A DNA stretch of 64,000 nt from Agrocybe praecox (GCA_964017145.1 OZ024845.1:3596001-3660000), one strand, 5' to 3'. Shown: positions 13,311-25,794, counted from the stretch's first letter. The notes: a model not told the origin generated them from the letters alone. Translations and numbers: made by a program.

Positions 13311-13940
13311 TCAGAGAACTATGAGCGTAAGGGAGGAGAATCGGAAGAATGAAGTCGAATCTGGCATGCAATGCCTCATGGCACAGCCGCATGTCCCACG
13401 CATGTCATGGAGAAGCATCATGCTGGTGTCAACTATGTTTGTAATTATCGATCGACTGTATGATAGTTAGCATCACTGTCGTGTTTTGAACAGAGAAACA
13501 ATGTGGCATGTACTTTACAAACATTGCAAAGAGGCTAGAGCGAATCCGTGGACTCCTTGAACCTGGATTTGCCAATTTAGCCTGGTCTGGATCGTATCAT
13601 ATCCCCGAGGCCGAGGCAATTCGGTCGAGGTCTAAATTTGGAATTCCAGTTTCCCATCGAATTAGAGCCGACACACCATCAACGTTACCACCGACAGACC
13701 TTTCCACTCCTCCACCCCCCTCAGTCCCACTCTCAGCCGCCCTCCTCTATTTGGCTGTAGCGTGTATCACACCGCACCTCACCCTAGTGAACAGCGCGAT
13801 TGCGGTGCAGCTTGTGCCCGTGGTGTGGGGCCGTATTTTCATGTTGAGCTGATTCAAAGAATGACCCTCGGGTGGCCTTGTACGTTCTTTCATGGTCTTT
13901 AGATCATTGGTCCACTTTTTTTTAATTCATTCAATTTTCC
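13311..13940. other. intergenic, contains a dispersed ~115-bp repeat
   Basis: No gene was recognised. Positions 13722-13838 are nearly identical to 25124-25243. The rest is the NLR promoter side and unassigned sequence. Confidence 0.45.
13722..13838 (+). repeat. dispersed ~115-bp repeat, copy 1
   Basis: Matches 25124-25243 with a handful of substitutions; both contain GAACAGCGCGATTGCGGTG. An internal CACCGCA...TGCGGTG inverted pair is visible in this copy. It may be part of a short mobile element or of an exon copied with its neighbourhood. Confidence 0.65.
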
Positions 13941-13954
13941 TTGTGTTGTGTGCA

Positions 13955-15763
13955 GCGATGACGCGGGCCATTCGTCAGAAATCGAATTCAAAATTTGACA
14001 CCGTTCACAGTGCAAGAAGAAGAAACAAAACGTTCTGGTTGTCACCGCCTCGCATTGCATGAACGAAATAATCAAGAAAGAGTACCATGAATCTTCCAAG
14101 CGGTGCGTATGAATGAGTTTTGCACATAGAACTTATCAAGTCTTTACTTAACTGTCGTTGTCTAGAATCATCTTCAGCAAACATGGGCATTGTACAAGTA
14201 TCTGTCCAGCTACAGTGTCGGACGACAGAAAAGCAGCTTCGAGCGGAAAGGGGATGAAGCAGAACGGTGCTGTGTTGAAGATGAAAATTAAGCCGCCTCC
14301 TTCGTTCATGCTGCGCAGAGGGTCCTCTATGGAAGAGGAGGGTGATGAAGATATCTGTGATGAGAACACCAGAGTCAAGGAGAGGCCGCATTGGAAGGAT
14401 AGCGATTATTCGGAGAGTACGTCCTCCATCTGATTTCTTCCTCTTCTAAGATTTTTACGATCCTTTGCCTCACATTAGGTGGTTCAGAATCCGACAGATC
14501 TTCTGTTCACACTGAAATCTTGACCCAGGAAGTTGACACATCTCTTACAACTCCTGCCGACGGTGGTGGGCTGAGGAAACGCATCAAACGGAAAAAGCTG
14601 AGATGATACCTCCTCGATTCAGACGGCGAGAACCGGTTGGACTCGGACGAGTCCTGTTCAGCAAGCAGCAGTAGCAGCTATAACGCTCTCGGAGAATAAA
14701 CCTCTAGTATTGGACATGAGCCAAACCTGTGTCGGCGACGACGAAGACTACGAATATACCAACTTACTCATAATCCGCTCTGGTTCCAACGGGGAAGTCA
14801 TCCGTCTCGTTGAGCACGCCGATGACGACTGCGACTCGGACGATGGCGGTGTCAAGTCGAAAACAAGAGGATGGCAGGCTTTCATGTCAGATTTACCTTT
14901 GCATTTGTATACGGAGAAGATCGTCGTTCCCCCCAACCTGACGAAGTCGGAGAAGGCCATTCGTGGGTTTACGGTGTATAGCGAGATGGCGTCGGCGGAT
15001 TGTGAGGATGATTATGCGAAGGTGTTTGCGAGGTTACAACAGGAATGGACTTTTGTTGGTGGTTTGGTATGTTTGACTTTTATTCTTCTGTGATAAAAAC
15101 GATCTTGCTTACTTTGATACCTTCAACTCTTTCCAACTTCTCCAGCTGGTAGCTCTAGCTGCGTAAGTGAATCTTAACACTCTTCATACGACGGAACATT
15201 TTCTAATTTGTCATATGAATTTCTTAGTGTGGACACAGCAATTTCTCCGGACTCGATATTCGTAGTCGAGTCGTACACCCGCAGCGCAATTGCAGCGAGC
15301 AGCGTGGCTTCTGGTCTGGGCATCGCATGCGATGCGTGGTTCCTCTTCCGATACAGTTGGGCAGAACTACAGACTTTCATCGCCAGTACACTTTTCTCCT
15401 AAGTCTCGTTCACTCTCTAAACTCTAAATTTCTTTCTTCCAATCGTTCATCCGAATTGACGATACAGACCCGAGCAAAATATTATATTCGACACTTACTT
15501 CTTTGCCCTCTCCGCGTGCGTGCCCGCTCTATGCATGTTCACCTCCTGCCCTCACTTATGATTTTCCTTGCGGTCGTAGCGTTCGACGCGTGGCTCCCCA
15601 AGACGTTCTGTTTGTCTCGTTCTTCGTGGGCCTCATAATGACGATGCAGTTCTTGGTGTATGGGGTGCATTGGGTCGGGACGAGGGTTGCGGAGGGGGGC
15701 AGGAAGGGAGGAAGGGGCGTAGCGTTGGTGGTTAGGGGTGCTAAGAGGAGTTTGACGAAGTGA
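13955..15763 (+). pseudogene. multi-spanning membrane protein pseudogene
   Basis: A Ser/Asp-rich cytosolic part (14.16-14.70 kb) breaks at a TGA and a TAA near 14.6-14.7 kb. The frame then changes and continues as YEYTNLLIIRSGSNGEVIRL, FMSDLPLHLYTEKI and LQQEWTFVGG (14.71-15.07 kb). After an intron, hydrophobic segments follow: SIFVVESYTRSAIAASS and GIACDAWFLFRYSW near 15.25 kb, FALSACVPALCMF near 15.51 kb, IFLAVVAFDAW near 15.57 kb and LFVSFFVGLIMTMQFLVYG near 15.64 kb. The last three lie in three different frames, so at least two indels separate them. The layout (acidic tail, then four or five membrane spans) matches a family of unknown function that I recall from Agaricomycetes. The 3' end from about 15715 is repeated at 28765. 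Confidence 0.7.
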
Positions 15764-16885
15764 TTGCGTGTATTGGTGTATACCCGGTAGTGGATGACGT
15801 TGGCATTTGGTGATGACCGATGAAGCTGAAGGTGGATGGATAGATTTTATGTATGTAAACTATGTTCTATGCTTCTTATAATCGTAGGTAGTCTGTAAAA
15901 ATATGAGAAACAAAAAACATTATAGATTATTTGAAATCACGCTCATCGAAGCATGAATCTTCCGATCTCCGGCTTAGACGTTTCTCGGTCCAAGATAAAA
16001 TGCAAAAAAAATACGGATTCTATTCTATTTATACAATACAAACACACCACCAAGACCTAACGAACGTCATGACCCAATCATCATCTTCGACTTCAGGTAA
16101 TTTTGACAGTCTATACATGCGAAAACCATCAGCTACTTTGCCTCATGATCGCAAGAATATCATGGAAACATACCTTCGCATACAATGATTCGACGGCCTT
16201 GGTGACTTGGCCCAGAGTCTCGATAGCAGCTCCGTACGTGTTCTGATTGTTTAACATAATCAAGTCAGAAAGATGTGACAAAACAGAAGAAAGTAAAGAA
16301 ACATACATCAGCTTCAGGTTCGTCGTACACGATCAAACATCCCCGTCCTTGCTCGAGGACGCCGTAGAAGATTTTGTCGAGGATCATTTGCGAGAGCCTA
16401 AAAGTATTCACAAAAGGGTAGATATATAATCAGCAAGCTATTCAAGGTCGAAAAGCACAGAGAAAGCACAAAGTACGCACTTGCCTCTCCTGTCCTACAG
16501 TCTCAGCCACATATGCGACCTCCACCAGAGTAAGGCTCGATGATACGCAGCGGATTCTGTTCGAGGGTGTCATATAGCGCGGCGAGGTGCGAGCGGATCG
16601 TTGGGTCGGAGGGGAGTCCTATATAAAATCAAAATCTTGTCTAAATTTAGAAGGATATAAGGAAACTACAAAACGAACCTTCCTTGTAATCCCTTAACGC
16701 CCTTTCAAAATCAGCCAAGTTCCGGTTCTGGTGCGGACGAGCGATGGCGCGCATGCTTTGCACATCGCGTACGTTGGCGTACTTCAGAGCCAACTTGATA
16801 GTCAGCAGCAAGTTGACGTCTTCAGGCTGTAGGTACGGATAGGATGTCGAGTAAAATTAGTAAAATGATGAGATTTTTTGGGTGA
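15715..16885. repeat. segmental repeat, copy D (direct partner at 28.77-29.90 kb)
   Basis: Holds the last codons of the membrane-protein pseudogene, the short convergent spacer and the 3' half of the RPN6 pseudogene. The same order and orientation recur at 28765-29900, with substitutions and small indels. Each copy keeps bases the other has lost, so neither was copied from the other in its present form. Confidence 0.85.
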
Positions 16886-18140
16886 TAAGGAAAGAGATGA
16901 AGACGCACGAGGTTCAACGTGAGTTTACACAGAAGCATGTATTTCAATGCCCCTAGGGCCGACTCATCGCCCTGCGCACTGAGATTCTCAAACGGATTGA
17001 AGAGGTATGAGTAGGCGGTCGTGTAGTCTTCGGCGTGTAGAATACCCGATTGAAGATCCAAGGAAGCTTGTAGAGAGGGAGGGCAGTATATCGAGGTGGC
17101 GGCTGTTCGTGAAGAAATGAGGGAGGCCTGTGAAGGTGTATATGAGGATTGGAGGATACAAGTGAAGGATTGGGAGAGAGTAAGACATACCTTGGCTTTC
17201 ACCATGTTTCCAATCCCGCAGTACACCCTACTTTCGAGGAGATGGACTTCGGTCAAGAGCATCTTGTTGTCTAGACGCTTCAGCTCGGTAAGGAGGGTGT
17301 CAATGAGTGCGAGGGCTGCTGCATATTGTCTGGACTCGAGTTGTCTGCAAATGACCAAAGACGATTAAAATTAAATCAAAATGAGAATGAAAGAACAAAC
17401 AAACTTACAGGCCGACAAGACGAGTCTCCGGACTGTGCTTTAAGAAAACTCGTTTGTCGTTCTTCGCCCATGCGATGTTATCTGTGAGGGTTTTCATTTG
17501 TATTTGTTGGCTGTTAGGGATGGAGTTGAAATAGTCCAATAAGGTTCGGACTAAATGTCATTGTAAAAAGAAGGTAAATGCCAAAGTCAGATAGATAATT
17601 TCAATATGAAATGACAATAAGTACGTACTGAGTTTGGCAGTTTTGTCTTTGGCCGTCAGGGACATGAATGCTCTTGACTGTGTGATAATATCCGAGAGAC
17701 CTTGTGCGTTCCTAGGAGTATCGATGAAGTTATTAACAAATTTCGTCTGGTTAATGGAATATGTATTGTATATGGACGCACTTGTGATGCCGGTATAGCT
17801 CTCCTAATTTAACCAAAGCCACTTCTTAGTCTCTCAGTCCTTGATCCTGCTCCTTGTCCCGTGTTGGCTCATTTGGATTCGCAGTCGATGAGCTCGTAGC
17901 GGCCAATATCTGCTTATATATTTGTTCGGCCTGTGGGGTTTGAGGTGCGAGCTGCATCATCTTTTGCGAGGTCTTTCACGCTGTACATGACGTTATTTCG
18001 TATGAGTGGTGAAAGGGAAATGAAAGGGAAAAGAGAATGGATATACAGACGATGAGGAGGAGGAAACAGGCAGCGATCAAAAGCAGGGGTACGCGCATCG
18101 AGGGCCGTGGGGAAAAGGTCTGACGCGTCTCGATTTCTGT
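16093..18140 (-). pseudogene. 26S proteasome lid subunit RPN6 (PSMD11) pseudogene, copy 1
   Basis: The order of RPN6 segments is preserved on the minus strand: LAKDDAART and EQIYKQILAATSS (17.9 kb), VALVKLGELYRHHK (17.8 kb), QLESRQYAAALALIDTLL (17.3 kb), ALGALKYMLLCKL (16.95 kb), PEDVN...LALKYANVRDVQSMRA (16.8 kb), SDPTIRSHLAALYDTLEQN (16.6 kb), [18 protein letters not shown] (16.37 kb) and TYGAAIETLGQVTKAVE (16.2 kb), ending in TVKIT. Known introns are still recognisable. It is broken by a TAA at 17826-17828, a frameshift near 17.93 kb, and a small deletion near 16.53 kb that puts the PCI-region exon out of frame. RPN6 is essential in fungi, so a working copy must exist elsewhere. RPN7 (also broken) lies head-to-head upstream. 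Confidence 0.85.
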
Positions 18141-18199
18141 TCGTCATTTATATTTAATACCTACCTTTCCTTTATACCTTAGCTAAATGACATAAGAAA

Positions 18200-19752
18200 A
18201 TACCAGATGAAGTCGTTCTTCCCATCCGCAACCTTACCGTTCCACAAATTTTCTTCGTCCTGTCGAATCCGGCGTTGAAGCACCTGCATGAAAAGGCGCG
18301 GAAGGAGCTGTTGGAGGGTATCAAGACGGATCGTGAGTTACTATCTTATCAGTTTGAAGTTATGAACTTACTTCATTGGATTATAACATAGAAATGGGCC
18401 CATACCAGAAGATCATCACATCCTCGTCCTCAATCCTACCATTATACAAAGGATGGAGAAAGCGAACGAGGAAGAACTTGCGAAGCTCGACGAATGACTG
18501 TTGGAGGCACAGAAGATTGAGGGCGAGTCAGAAATTTTGGATGGGTTGAAGGCCAGGGCGAACTATTTGGCGAGGATTGGCGACAAGGTGCGTTGGTTTA
18601 TTATGATACAATCGTAATGGTGTCTTAACTGGGTGTATATCCACAGGAGAAATCACTGGAGGCATAAAACTTGGCTTTGGAGAAGACACATGAGTTAGGA
18701 TCGAGGATTGATATAGTCCTCAAGGCCTCACGATCGTACGGATAGGATTTTTCCTCAGCGACACGGACATCGTAACGAAGAACATGGTTAAGGCGGAGAA
18801 GTGCGTTTGTTCTTTCTACCTTTTTGTTTTGTTTTAGAGATCTTTCCACCTCAGATTGATTGACGAAGGAGGCGACTGGGACCGCCGAAACCGTCTCAAA
18901 GTATACAATCGCCTCCTCTCCATCCGCCAATTCAAGCGCGGCGGAGAATTACTGCTTGACGCGCTGAGCACATTCCTGTTGTTGTACAACGATTTCGTCG
19001 CGCTCACTGTTATCAGCAACACTCTAACGTTGAAGAGGGTGGATTTGAAGAAGGTAATAATCTTTATTTAAATTTCGTTCAACTAGGGTGTAATGACTGA
19101 TGTTAATTGTATTGTGTGGTACAGCTGATCGCAGCTCCGGAGGTTAACCAAGTCCTACCTGAAATTCCCGTGCTCGGCGACCTCGTGAAGAACTTGTACG
19201 GGTGCCACTACGACAAATTCTTCGTCGCTCTCGGTACGTCCTTATTTCCAACTATCCAAATATCCCGCTAACCTAATTTTTTATAATTCCATTCTAATCC
19301 AATTTACATCCCAAATCAAACCCACTAGCCACCCTTGAACAAACACACCTCATCCCCTCCCGCATCTTCTCGCCCCACGCGCGGTACTACGTGCGTGAGA
19401 TGCGCATCCTCGCGTATTCCCAGTTCCTCGAGTCCTACCGCAGCTTGACAGTGGAGAGTCTCGCGGGTGCGTTTGGGGTCAGCGTTGAGTTCGTCGATAG
19501 GTACGCGGTTTCTTCCCCTCTGTTTACATTTATGAACGACACTCTAACTTTCCCTTGCCTTTTCCACCTTCTCTCTGCAGCGAACTATCCCGCTTCATCG
19601 CGAACGACCGCCTGCATGCCTCGATCGACAAAGTGCACGGCATCGTCGAAACCACCCGGCCTCCCCTCAAGAATGCGCAGTATGAGCAGGTCATCAAGCA
19701 GGGCGATGGGTTGTTGAATGAAGTCCAGAGGTTGGGCGAGGTTTTCTATTAG
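18200..19752 (+). pseudogene. 26S proteasome lid subunit RPN7 (PSMD6) pseudogene
   Basis: The plus strand carries RPN7-like pieces: FFVLSNPALKHLHEKARKEL (18.27 kb), LKARANYLARIGDK (18.57 kb), LIDEGGDWDRRNRLKVY (18.86 kb), SNTLTLKRVDLKK (19.03 kb), EIPVLGDLVKNLYGCHYDKF (19.16 kb), [20 protein letters not shown] (19.36 kb) and [19 protein letters not shown] near the end, stop at 19750-19752. The C-terminal PCI half is well kept across several introns. The N-terminal half has TGA at 18495-18497, TAA at 18665-18667 and frame changes around 18.72 kb. Short codon blocks are missing near 18.92 and 18.98 kb. It probably came in with RPN6 as one divergent pair. Confidence 0.85.
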
Positions 19753-20256
19753 ATGCGAGCTGGTTGCTTGTTTTCCTGCCCCTTTTGTGATATATTTTTA
19801 CGACGCTTTTTTTTTCCATTCGATGAATTCCACCTTTTTTTTTTGCTATGTATCCGATGCAATCCTGTTCAAAGCACTTCTGACATAGTACATAGGTTTG
19901 GGGCTCAAACGCTATCCAGAATTGGCAATCAATAGGGCTAGAGCAACGAGAATCAGTTATTGACGTTATTCGAACAATTCACACTCCAGGCGGGAGGGGC
20001 CTCAACGTATTACTTAAATTCAATACATACATCTCGTTCTGCACACCAGTTTTTACACATTAGGACGAGCGAAATTAAGATCGAATAGATGAGACTGAGA
20101 AAAGTCATTTAGCCCTGTTCATTGTACTTGAAAATAAATTCGAGCATAACGAATTTGGACTCGAACGTACAAAAAGAAAGACATCAAATCCAATAAAAAC
20201 ATCGCCAATCCCCTAGATAGGTCTAATAGATGTATATGAAAATGTCCCATCTAATC
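19753..20256. other. intergenic
   Basis: Convergent 3' flanks of the RPN7 and Swa2-like pseudogenes. T-rich runs follow the RPN7 stop. No gene seen. Confidence 0.5.
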
Positions 20257-22110
20257 CTATGTACTACCAATATCCTCTACGGCATACCGTTTACTTATTC
20301 CTCGCTTGCAACCTGGCAGCGGCTCAACCCGGAGGAGGAGGAAAGGTAGGCTACTTTTGTATAGCCTGAAAAGCAACAGCGGGTTGATGGAGGAACTATA
20401 CGCGTCGGCGGCGGCTGCATGCTGTCCGAGTTTGAATTTCTGCATTCCGTCTGTTAATTGCTTCTGGGCCTGAGCGAGGGCGGAGGGCAATGCATTGATT
20501 AACGAGCGTGGTGATACCACGGAGGCTTGAGCTGCAGGTCTCGAGCCGGGTGTGCGGGTATTCTGAGAAGATGTGGATGAACTGGAGGCAGTTTGACGAA
20601 GATATCGTGGTGGTGGTTGGGATGCGGAAGAGCGAGGAGCAGCAGGAGCATCAGTCGAGAATAAGTCAATTTTCACCTCGACTTCCTCGACCTTGATTTG
20701 CGTTTGCTGTTGCTGGTGATATTGAGGACGTCTTCTGGGCTCGTCATGGACATGGTCTTCATCATGGCCATCTTTAAATCCTCCCTTCTCAAGACCTTCG
20801 TCCTCTTCATCGCTCTGATGAACTAATTGCTGCATCCACTTCGGTCTGCCCCCGATAGCGGCAGCAGTAGTTCGACTGGTGCCAGAATCTCTCGAATCAC
20901 CCCTCGTTACCTCAGTAGGATCAACAGCATTCCTCTCCTCATACACCTTAACCACATTCTCCTTGCCTTCTTCCAAAACGTACTAGCCTTGCTAAACACG
21001 CTCAAACCAATTTCAGAGGCTTGCGCAAGCAGTTTATCGGCTTATTCTTGGATTTCTGCAACGGAGGCTTGAACCGTGGACCCTGACCCTTCACCACCGA
21101 CAGCGCGTTCAGAGGCCTGACACTGTCTTTCCAGTCTCTCGCGTTAGCGTTATTTTTGTCCTTTGGGTGTTCAGCGAGCTCTTGGTACGACAGGTCATCG
21201 GAGGTGGAGATGGCCGGTGTGTGCTTCCGCCATTTTGATCTTGACTTCCTGTGTTCAAGAGACTTTCGAGGGCGGCTTGGACGTCTTGTCCACCCGGGGT
21301 GGCACGTAACGCTTCTCGTGCCTGCTGGATAGAAAATCCCATCTCCACAATTTGGCCGACGATATGTGGTGGAGGCGAGAAAAATCTTTCTTTCCTGTGC
21401 GGTTGGTTGGCCAGTCGTGGTGGTAGTTCTCGTTGTTGGAATATCATCTTGCCATACAAAAGAGTTAACGTACGAAACGTAATATGTGTGATTTACTTTT
21501 TCTAAAGAAAATATGAAATATTATTAAGTCAGAACACAGAACGAAGAAAAGATATAGAACGCACCAGATAATCACTCCTATTCGTCCTACCAGCTGTCTT
21601 TGCCTTTACAACTTCCACAGGTTGGCTCAACATACCCAAAATATCGTCCTCATCCGTGTGTGCCCCAGAATCACCAGCACAAGCACCCGTCTGCGCATGT
21701 CCGAACCCTTCTCCTTCATCATCACTATCCAACAAACCTCTTCCGATGCCATTTCGCCCTTGGGATCTCGCACTGGCAGGGTGATCATCCTCTCGATTCC
21801 CAAATAGAAATAGATATCTGGAGAAGCGAGAGTAGACGTGTCGTCCTGGAACGTATCCCCAAGATTTCGAAGACCGCTTAGTGACGATCCTGTTCGTGAA
21901 ATAGGTCTTTGCGTTTCCGTATCGAGGTGACGCCCAGGCGACGACGATGAAGACTGCGTCCGCACTGCGGGTTGAGGAGAAACGAAGTCGTCCAAGTCCC
22001 ATAGGCTAGCGAGTTTGGTGCCACCGTTCGTGCCGCTCGATTGCGATTGTGTTCGAATGGGTGCCGAAGTGGTCGTTGTCGTCGTCGAGATAGTAGTACT
22101 TTACAAACAC
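20257..22110 (-). pseudogene. auxilin/Swa2-like protein pseudogene, truncated before the J domain
   Basis: Minus-strand pieces in order: KLASLWDLDDFVSPQP (about 22.0 kb), an acidic DEDDILGMLSQPV motif (21.65 kb), a UBA domain PHIVGQIVEMGFSIQQAREAL (21.35 kb), ELAEHPKDKNNANARDWKDS (21.15 kb), and a Ser/Gln-rich linker. The TPR start LTDGMQKFKLGQHAAAADAY follows at 20.42 kb, where the gene stops making sense. UBA plus TPR plus J is the Swa2/auxilin layout, used in clathrin uncoating. The rest of the TPRs and the J domain are gone. Frameshifts are visible near 21.82, 21.19 and 20.97 kb, and a stop (TAA) near 21.04 kb. The 5' edge abuts another pseudogene with almost no spacer. Confidence 0.7.
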
Positions 22111-25100
22111 TGCAGGGTAACGGCTACTTCTTCGCGCGAGTAACTCGTATCCCACCCAGTGTCCTCGAGAACCTTCCACGCCTTGGGCAATTCTTTCCCG
22201 AATTCCTTGAACCGTTCCTCGCGTTCTCGTTGCAAGAGTGATAACGTCGTTGTCCCACTGGTACTATCGTCTCTTGCCAGAGTCGACGCCGACATTTCGC
22301 ACATCCGTTCTTGCCCTTTCCCACTCCAAATCCTTCCTGCGTTGGTCGGGGTACTGTCGCTCGCCGAAGCGCCTATAGCAGGTGGTGATGGTGGGCCTGG
22401 ATACTCCTTCGCGTTGAACAACACCCTACTGACGAACTTCATCGTCTGCCCGAACAATTTTCCACCCACACCGCCGCCGCCAGAGCCACCACTACCTCCA
22501 GTTCTTCCGATACCCTGGTCGTCGGCGTATTTCTCAGGTTTTGGCGGGAGATAATTTCGAGGGGCAGTACAGAACGTGTCTTGCCATGATGGGAGAACGT
22601 CATTCGGCGGGGGTGGTGTTGTACCAGAAAGCGATTGCTTGGACGGCGTGGGCGACGCGGTACGTTTGATGCTAGAAGCGGCTGCCTTGGTGGTCGCTGT
22701 TGTGGTTGTTATGCTAGTCATAGCGCTAACGCTGGCATCGTTGGTCTTATCAGACATCGATCCCATGGAAGACGAGTTCTTCCTATGCTTGGAGGTCGCG
22801 TTCTTGCTGGAGGTAGAAGCAGTAGGGCTAGCCGGAGCAGGAGGAGACGTATTCGCACCAGACCCACTACCGCCGCCTTTCGTCGTCGTCGTCGTCGTCG
22901 TCGTAGACTTGATGGAAGACGCTGATGACGTTGTTACATCTGATTTTGCAGTTGAATGCACGTTGCCGTTTCCGTTCCCAACAGCTGCCAAGTCCCGCTA
23001 CGCGTCTGCCGATATCATGAGCTGGGGTATGGCTTTGACGAGTGTGGATACAATAGGGGTGCTCGTCCCACTTCCGCTGGTCGTTAGAACTCGATGATGC
23101 GGAACCGAGATCCTTCGGTGCGTCGTTCCTGCCATATTCTGTCGAATGGCCACCAATCGAGGGTTCTTCGTCGTCGAAATCGAGATCCATGACTTCCATG
23201 CCATTTTCATCTCTCTTAACATCTTCTGGCGCGATAGAAGAGGAAGTGCGGTATCCTAGATTTTTGACGAGAAGTTTATTCGAGCTGAAGAAAGACGCCC
23301 AGCCAGAGGTGTTGCTGATGATGGAGGCAATAGTGTTTAGCGCAGGTTCTTCAAGCTGTGGTTGAGGGCGATTTCGAAGTTGCTGTTCGTCGACCTTCGT
23401 ACCATCCTTCGATTCCACCGCTGGTTCAACCGCATTCACATTTCCATCTGCCACCTGCTCCAATCGCTTCTCCTCAACTTCTTCGATACTCGGTTGTGTC
23501 TGTGTATTTGAAGGCTGTTGAGCATTGTATATTGTCGTCGTTGTGGTACTTGAATGATACCAAAGCCATGGACTCAACCACGCCGAACTGACATTTTCCG
23601 TACTGGAATTTGAGCTCGTCAATACGCCCTCATTCGGTTCCTGGACAACTGTCGAAACCGTCTGGACACCATTTACTTCTCTCGATGCCGATGCATCGGC
23701 CGCACCATGCGGTGATTCTCCCTCTGGATAAACCGCCTCAATGGCAGCAAGAACATCCTGAACATCCTGGTGTTCCTTCTCCACGGATTCTGCCCTCTCC
23801 ACCAAATCTCTTCCCTCATCACCTTGCCCAGTCTCCACTATCTTCGAGCCCCCTGCACGGCCCGCCGAGTCTGAAGGTCTCGCTGAACCAGATGTCCATC
23901 CAACGTAGTCCCACGACGGCGACGGGCTGTTGATCTTGGTTTCGGAGGATTTTAATGAGGTAGTCGAAGGCTCAGCAGTTGTTGTCGTTTGAGAAGGCGA
24001 AGGAGAAATAGAGCGTACTACAAATGGCGATGTTTTGTCTGCGATTAAAAATAATATATTTAGTTCCAGAATTTTCGAGTGAAACATTAAGATGCTTACC
24101 TGGCGCTGCACTTAAGCTCAAAATCCCCACCCGCTCAGATGATCCTTCAACTCCTGCAGCTGCTGGGTCCGATTCGTTAGTAGTCGTGGCTGTAGCTTGC
24201 CGCGATGTCGGCTGACTCTCCTCGCACATTTTCGCAGCAATCAAAACTTCCCCTTTTTGCTGTGCAGGTTCCACTTCGGGTGTAATTAGACCTGAAAAAA
24301 GATAGAAACCGACGTTTAGAACCAAATGTGACAAAAAACAAGGGGTATAAAAATGAATCATGCTCACTTTCACTGCCCATTCCAACTGACAAAGGTAACG
24401 GGATCTTCGTCCGTCCAAAACGAGGTAAAGAAAGCGTAAACCTGCTCGACGATGGGTTCAACGCTATAGAGTGGCCTAGAGGAGGACTCTTCGTAGCTGA
24501 CGATGTTGAGCGAGCGTTAGCTGGCGGTGTATAGAGTAACGAAGGAACGGAATCATCCAGAGCTTACTGTTGTGGATGATTGGTTGGAATGGTCGGCAGC
24601 TACTGCGGATAATGCCGCCTGCTGCGCGAGTGTCTGCTATGGTGTTCCCATTTCGGTGGGGGATTGGGATAGGATTGGTGTAGAGGATTCGGAGAATTTG
24701 ATAGGATAACTTGGCGGAGGTGTTGATGGGATGAGTTTAGGAGGCGAAGGTGTAGGTGTAGGGGGCGAAGTGAACCAGGATCGCTTTCCTGGACTTTGTG
24801 AACTACTATCTTGACGCTGTGGGCTTCCAAAGCTGATTTCGATATCTGATATCGACATAGGTTGGTTGGAATAGGGGAAAGAATCTTAATGGGAATCGCA
24901 GCGATAGTGGAGGGAGATAGCAAGGCGTCGAATACCGATGACTGCTCGACCTGTGGGGTTGGCGCTTCGATTTTCACGGTAGGCAACTGTCCTAGAGCTT
25001 CGGACAGAGGTGGTGGTGGCGGTGAGGTAGGAAGAGAATCGGGAAGCGGAAAATTTGCTTCAACAAGTTTGCTGCTTGAATCTTGCGGATTTGAATGCAT

Positions 25101-25249
25101 AGCAGTCTTCTCTTTTGAGCCCGTCCCACTCTCAGCCGCCCTCCTCTGTTTGGCTGTAGCGTGTATCGCACTGCACCTCACCCCACTGAACAGCGCGATT
25201 GCGGTGCCGCTTGTGCCCATGGTATTGGGGCCGTATTTTCTTGGACCGT
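22101..25249 (-). pseudogene. large low-complexity protein pseudogene (N-terminal part only)
   Basis: From 25.2 kb leftward the minus strand encodes a Ser/Pro/Thr-rich protein: LLSPSTIAAIPIKILSP (24.9 kb), SRFTLSLPRFGRTKIPL (24.43 kb), SPSWDYVGWTSG (23.93 kb), NTSGWASFFSSNKLLVKNLG (23.3 kb), ENGMEVMDLDFDDEE (23.18 kb), LPSWQDTFCTAPRNYLPPKP (22.56 kb) and EFGKELPKAWKVLEDTGW (22.18 kb). Frames change near 24.87 and 23.09 kb, and a TAG interrupts near 23.0 kb. From memory, the conserved motifs resemble the N-terminal half of a large basidiomycete protein whose C-terminal part is hydrolase-like. That part is missing here, and the sequence passes directly into the Swa2-like copy at about 22.1 kb. 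Confidence 0.55.
25124..25243 (+). repeat. dispersed ~115-bp repeat, copy 2
   Basis: Near-identical to 13722-13838. On the minus strand it reads in frame with the first exon of the neighbouring pseudogene (GTSGTAIALFSGVRCSAIHA). Confidence 0.65.
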
Positions 25250-25794
25250 TTCTTTGAAAGGAGCGACCTGGTTTGAGAAGAAAAGTGCAAGTGTGAGTGC
25301 AGAAATTTAGAGCAAACACAGAAAGACGGAATAACTTCGAAATGGATCGTTTCAACGCCGAACGGTCACACGACTTTATTCGGTTTCTTCCGTTATGCGT
25401 CGCGCCGCGCCGCTAAGGCCGAGCATTTTTCTTTTTCACTTCCACCTTCACTTCCGTTCACCAGCTTTATATGCACCAGCTGTTTCCAACCGGGACCTCC
25501 TTTTCTCTGTGATTAGGTTACATTACCTGAAGTATTCGCGACTGGTATTCCTTCCTCTTACCTCGCTCCCTATTTTCCACCGTATTTCCTCTCGTTTTTT
25601 CGCTGATTCTGCCTTCCATGTGTAGCATACCTCCTTGAGCCTCTTTTTCTGTCATTCTGTCGACTTGAAATATTTGATCGGCTGTTTCTTTTGGTGCGTG
25701 CCTACAACATCCTCTAGCCTTCGCGGGTCAAATTCGAGTATGTACGATTTTGCTCAACTTTTGAGTCACCTATGTTTATTCTCTTTCGGTTCAG

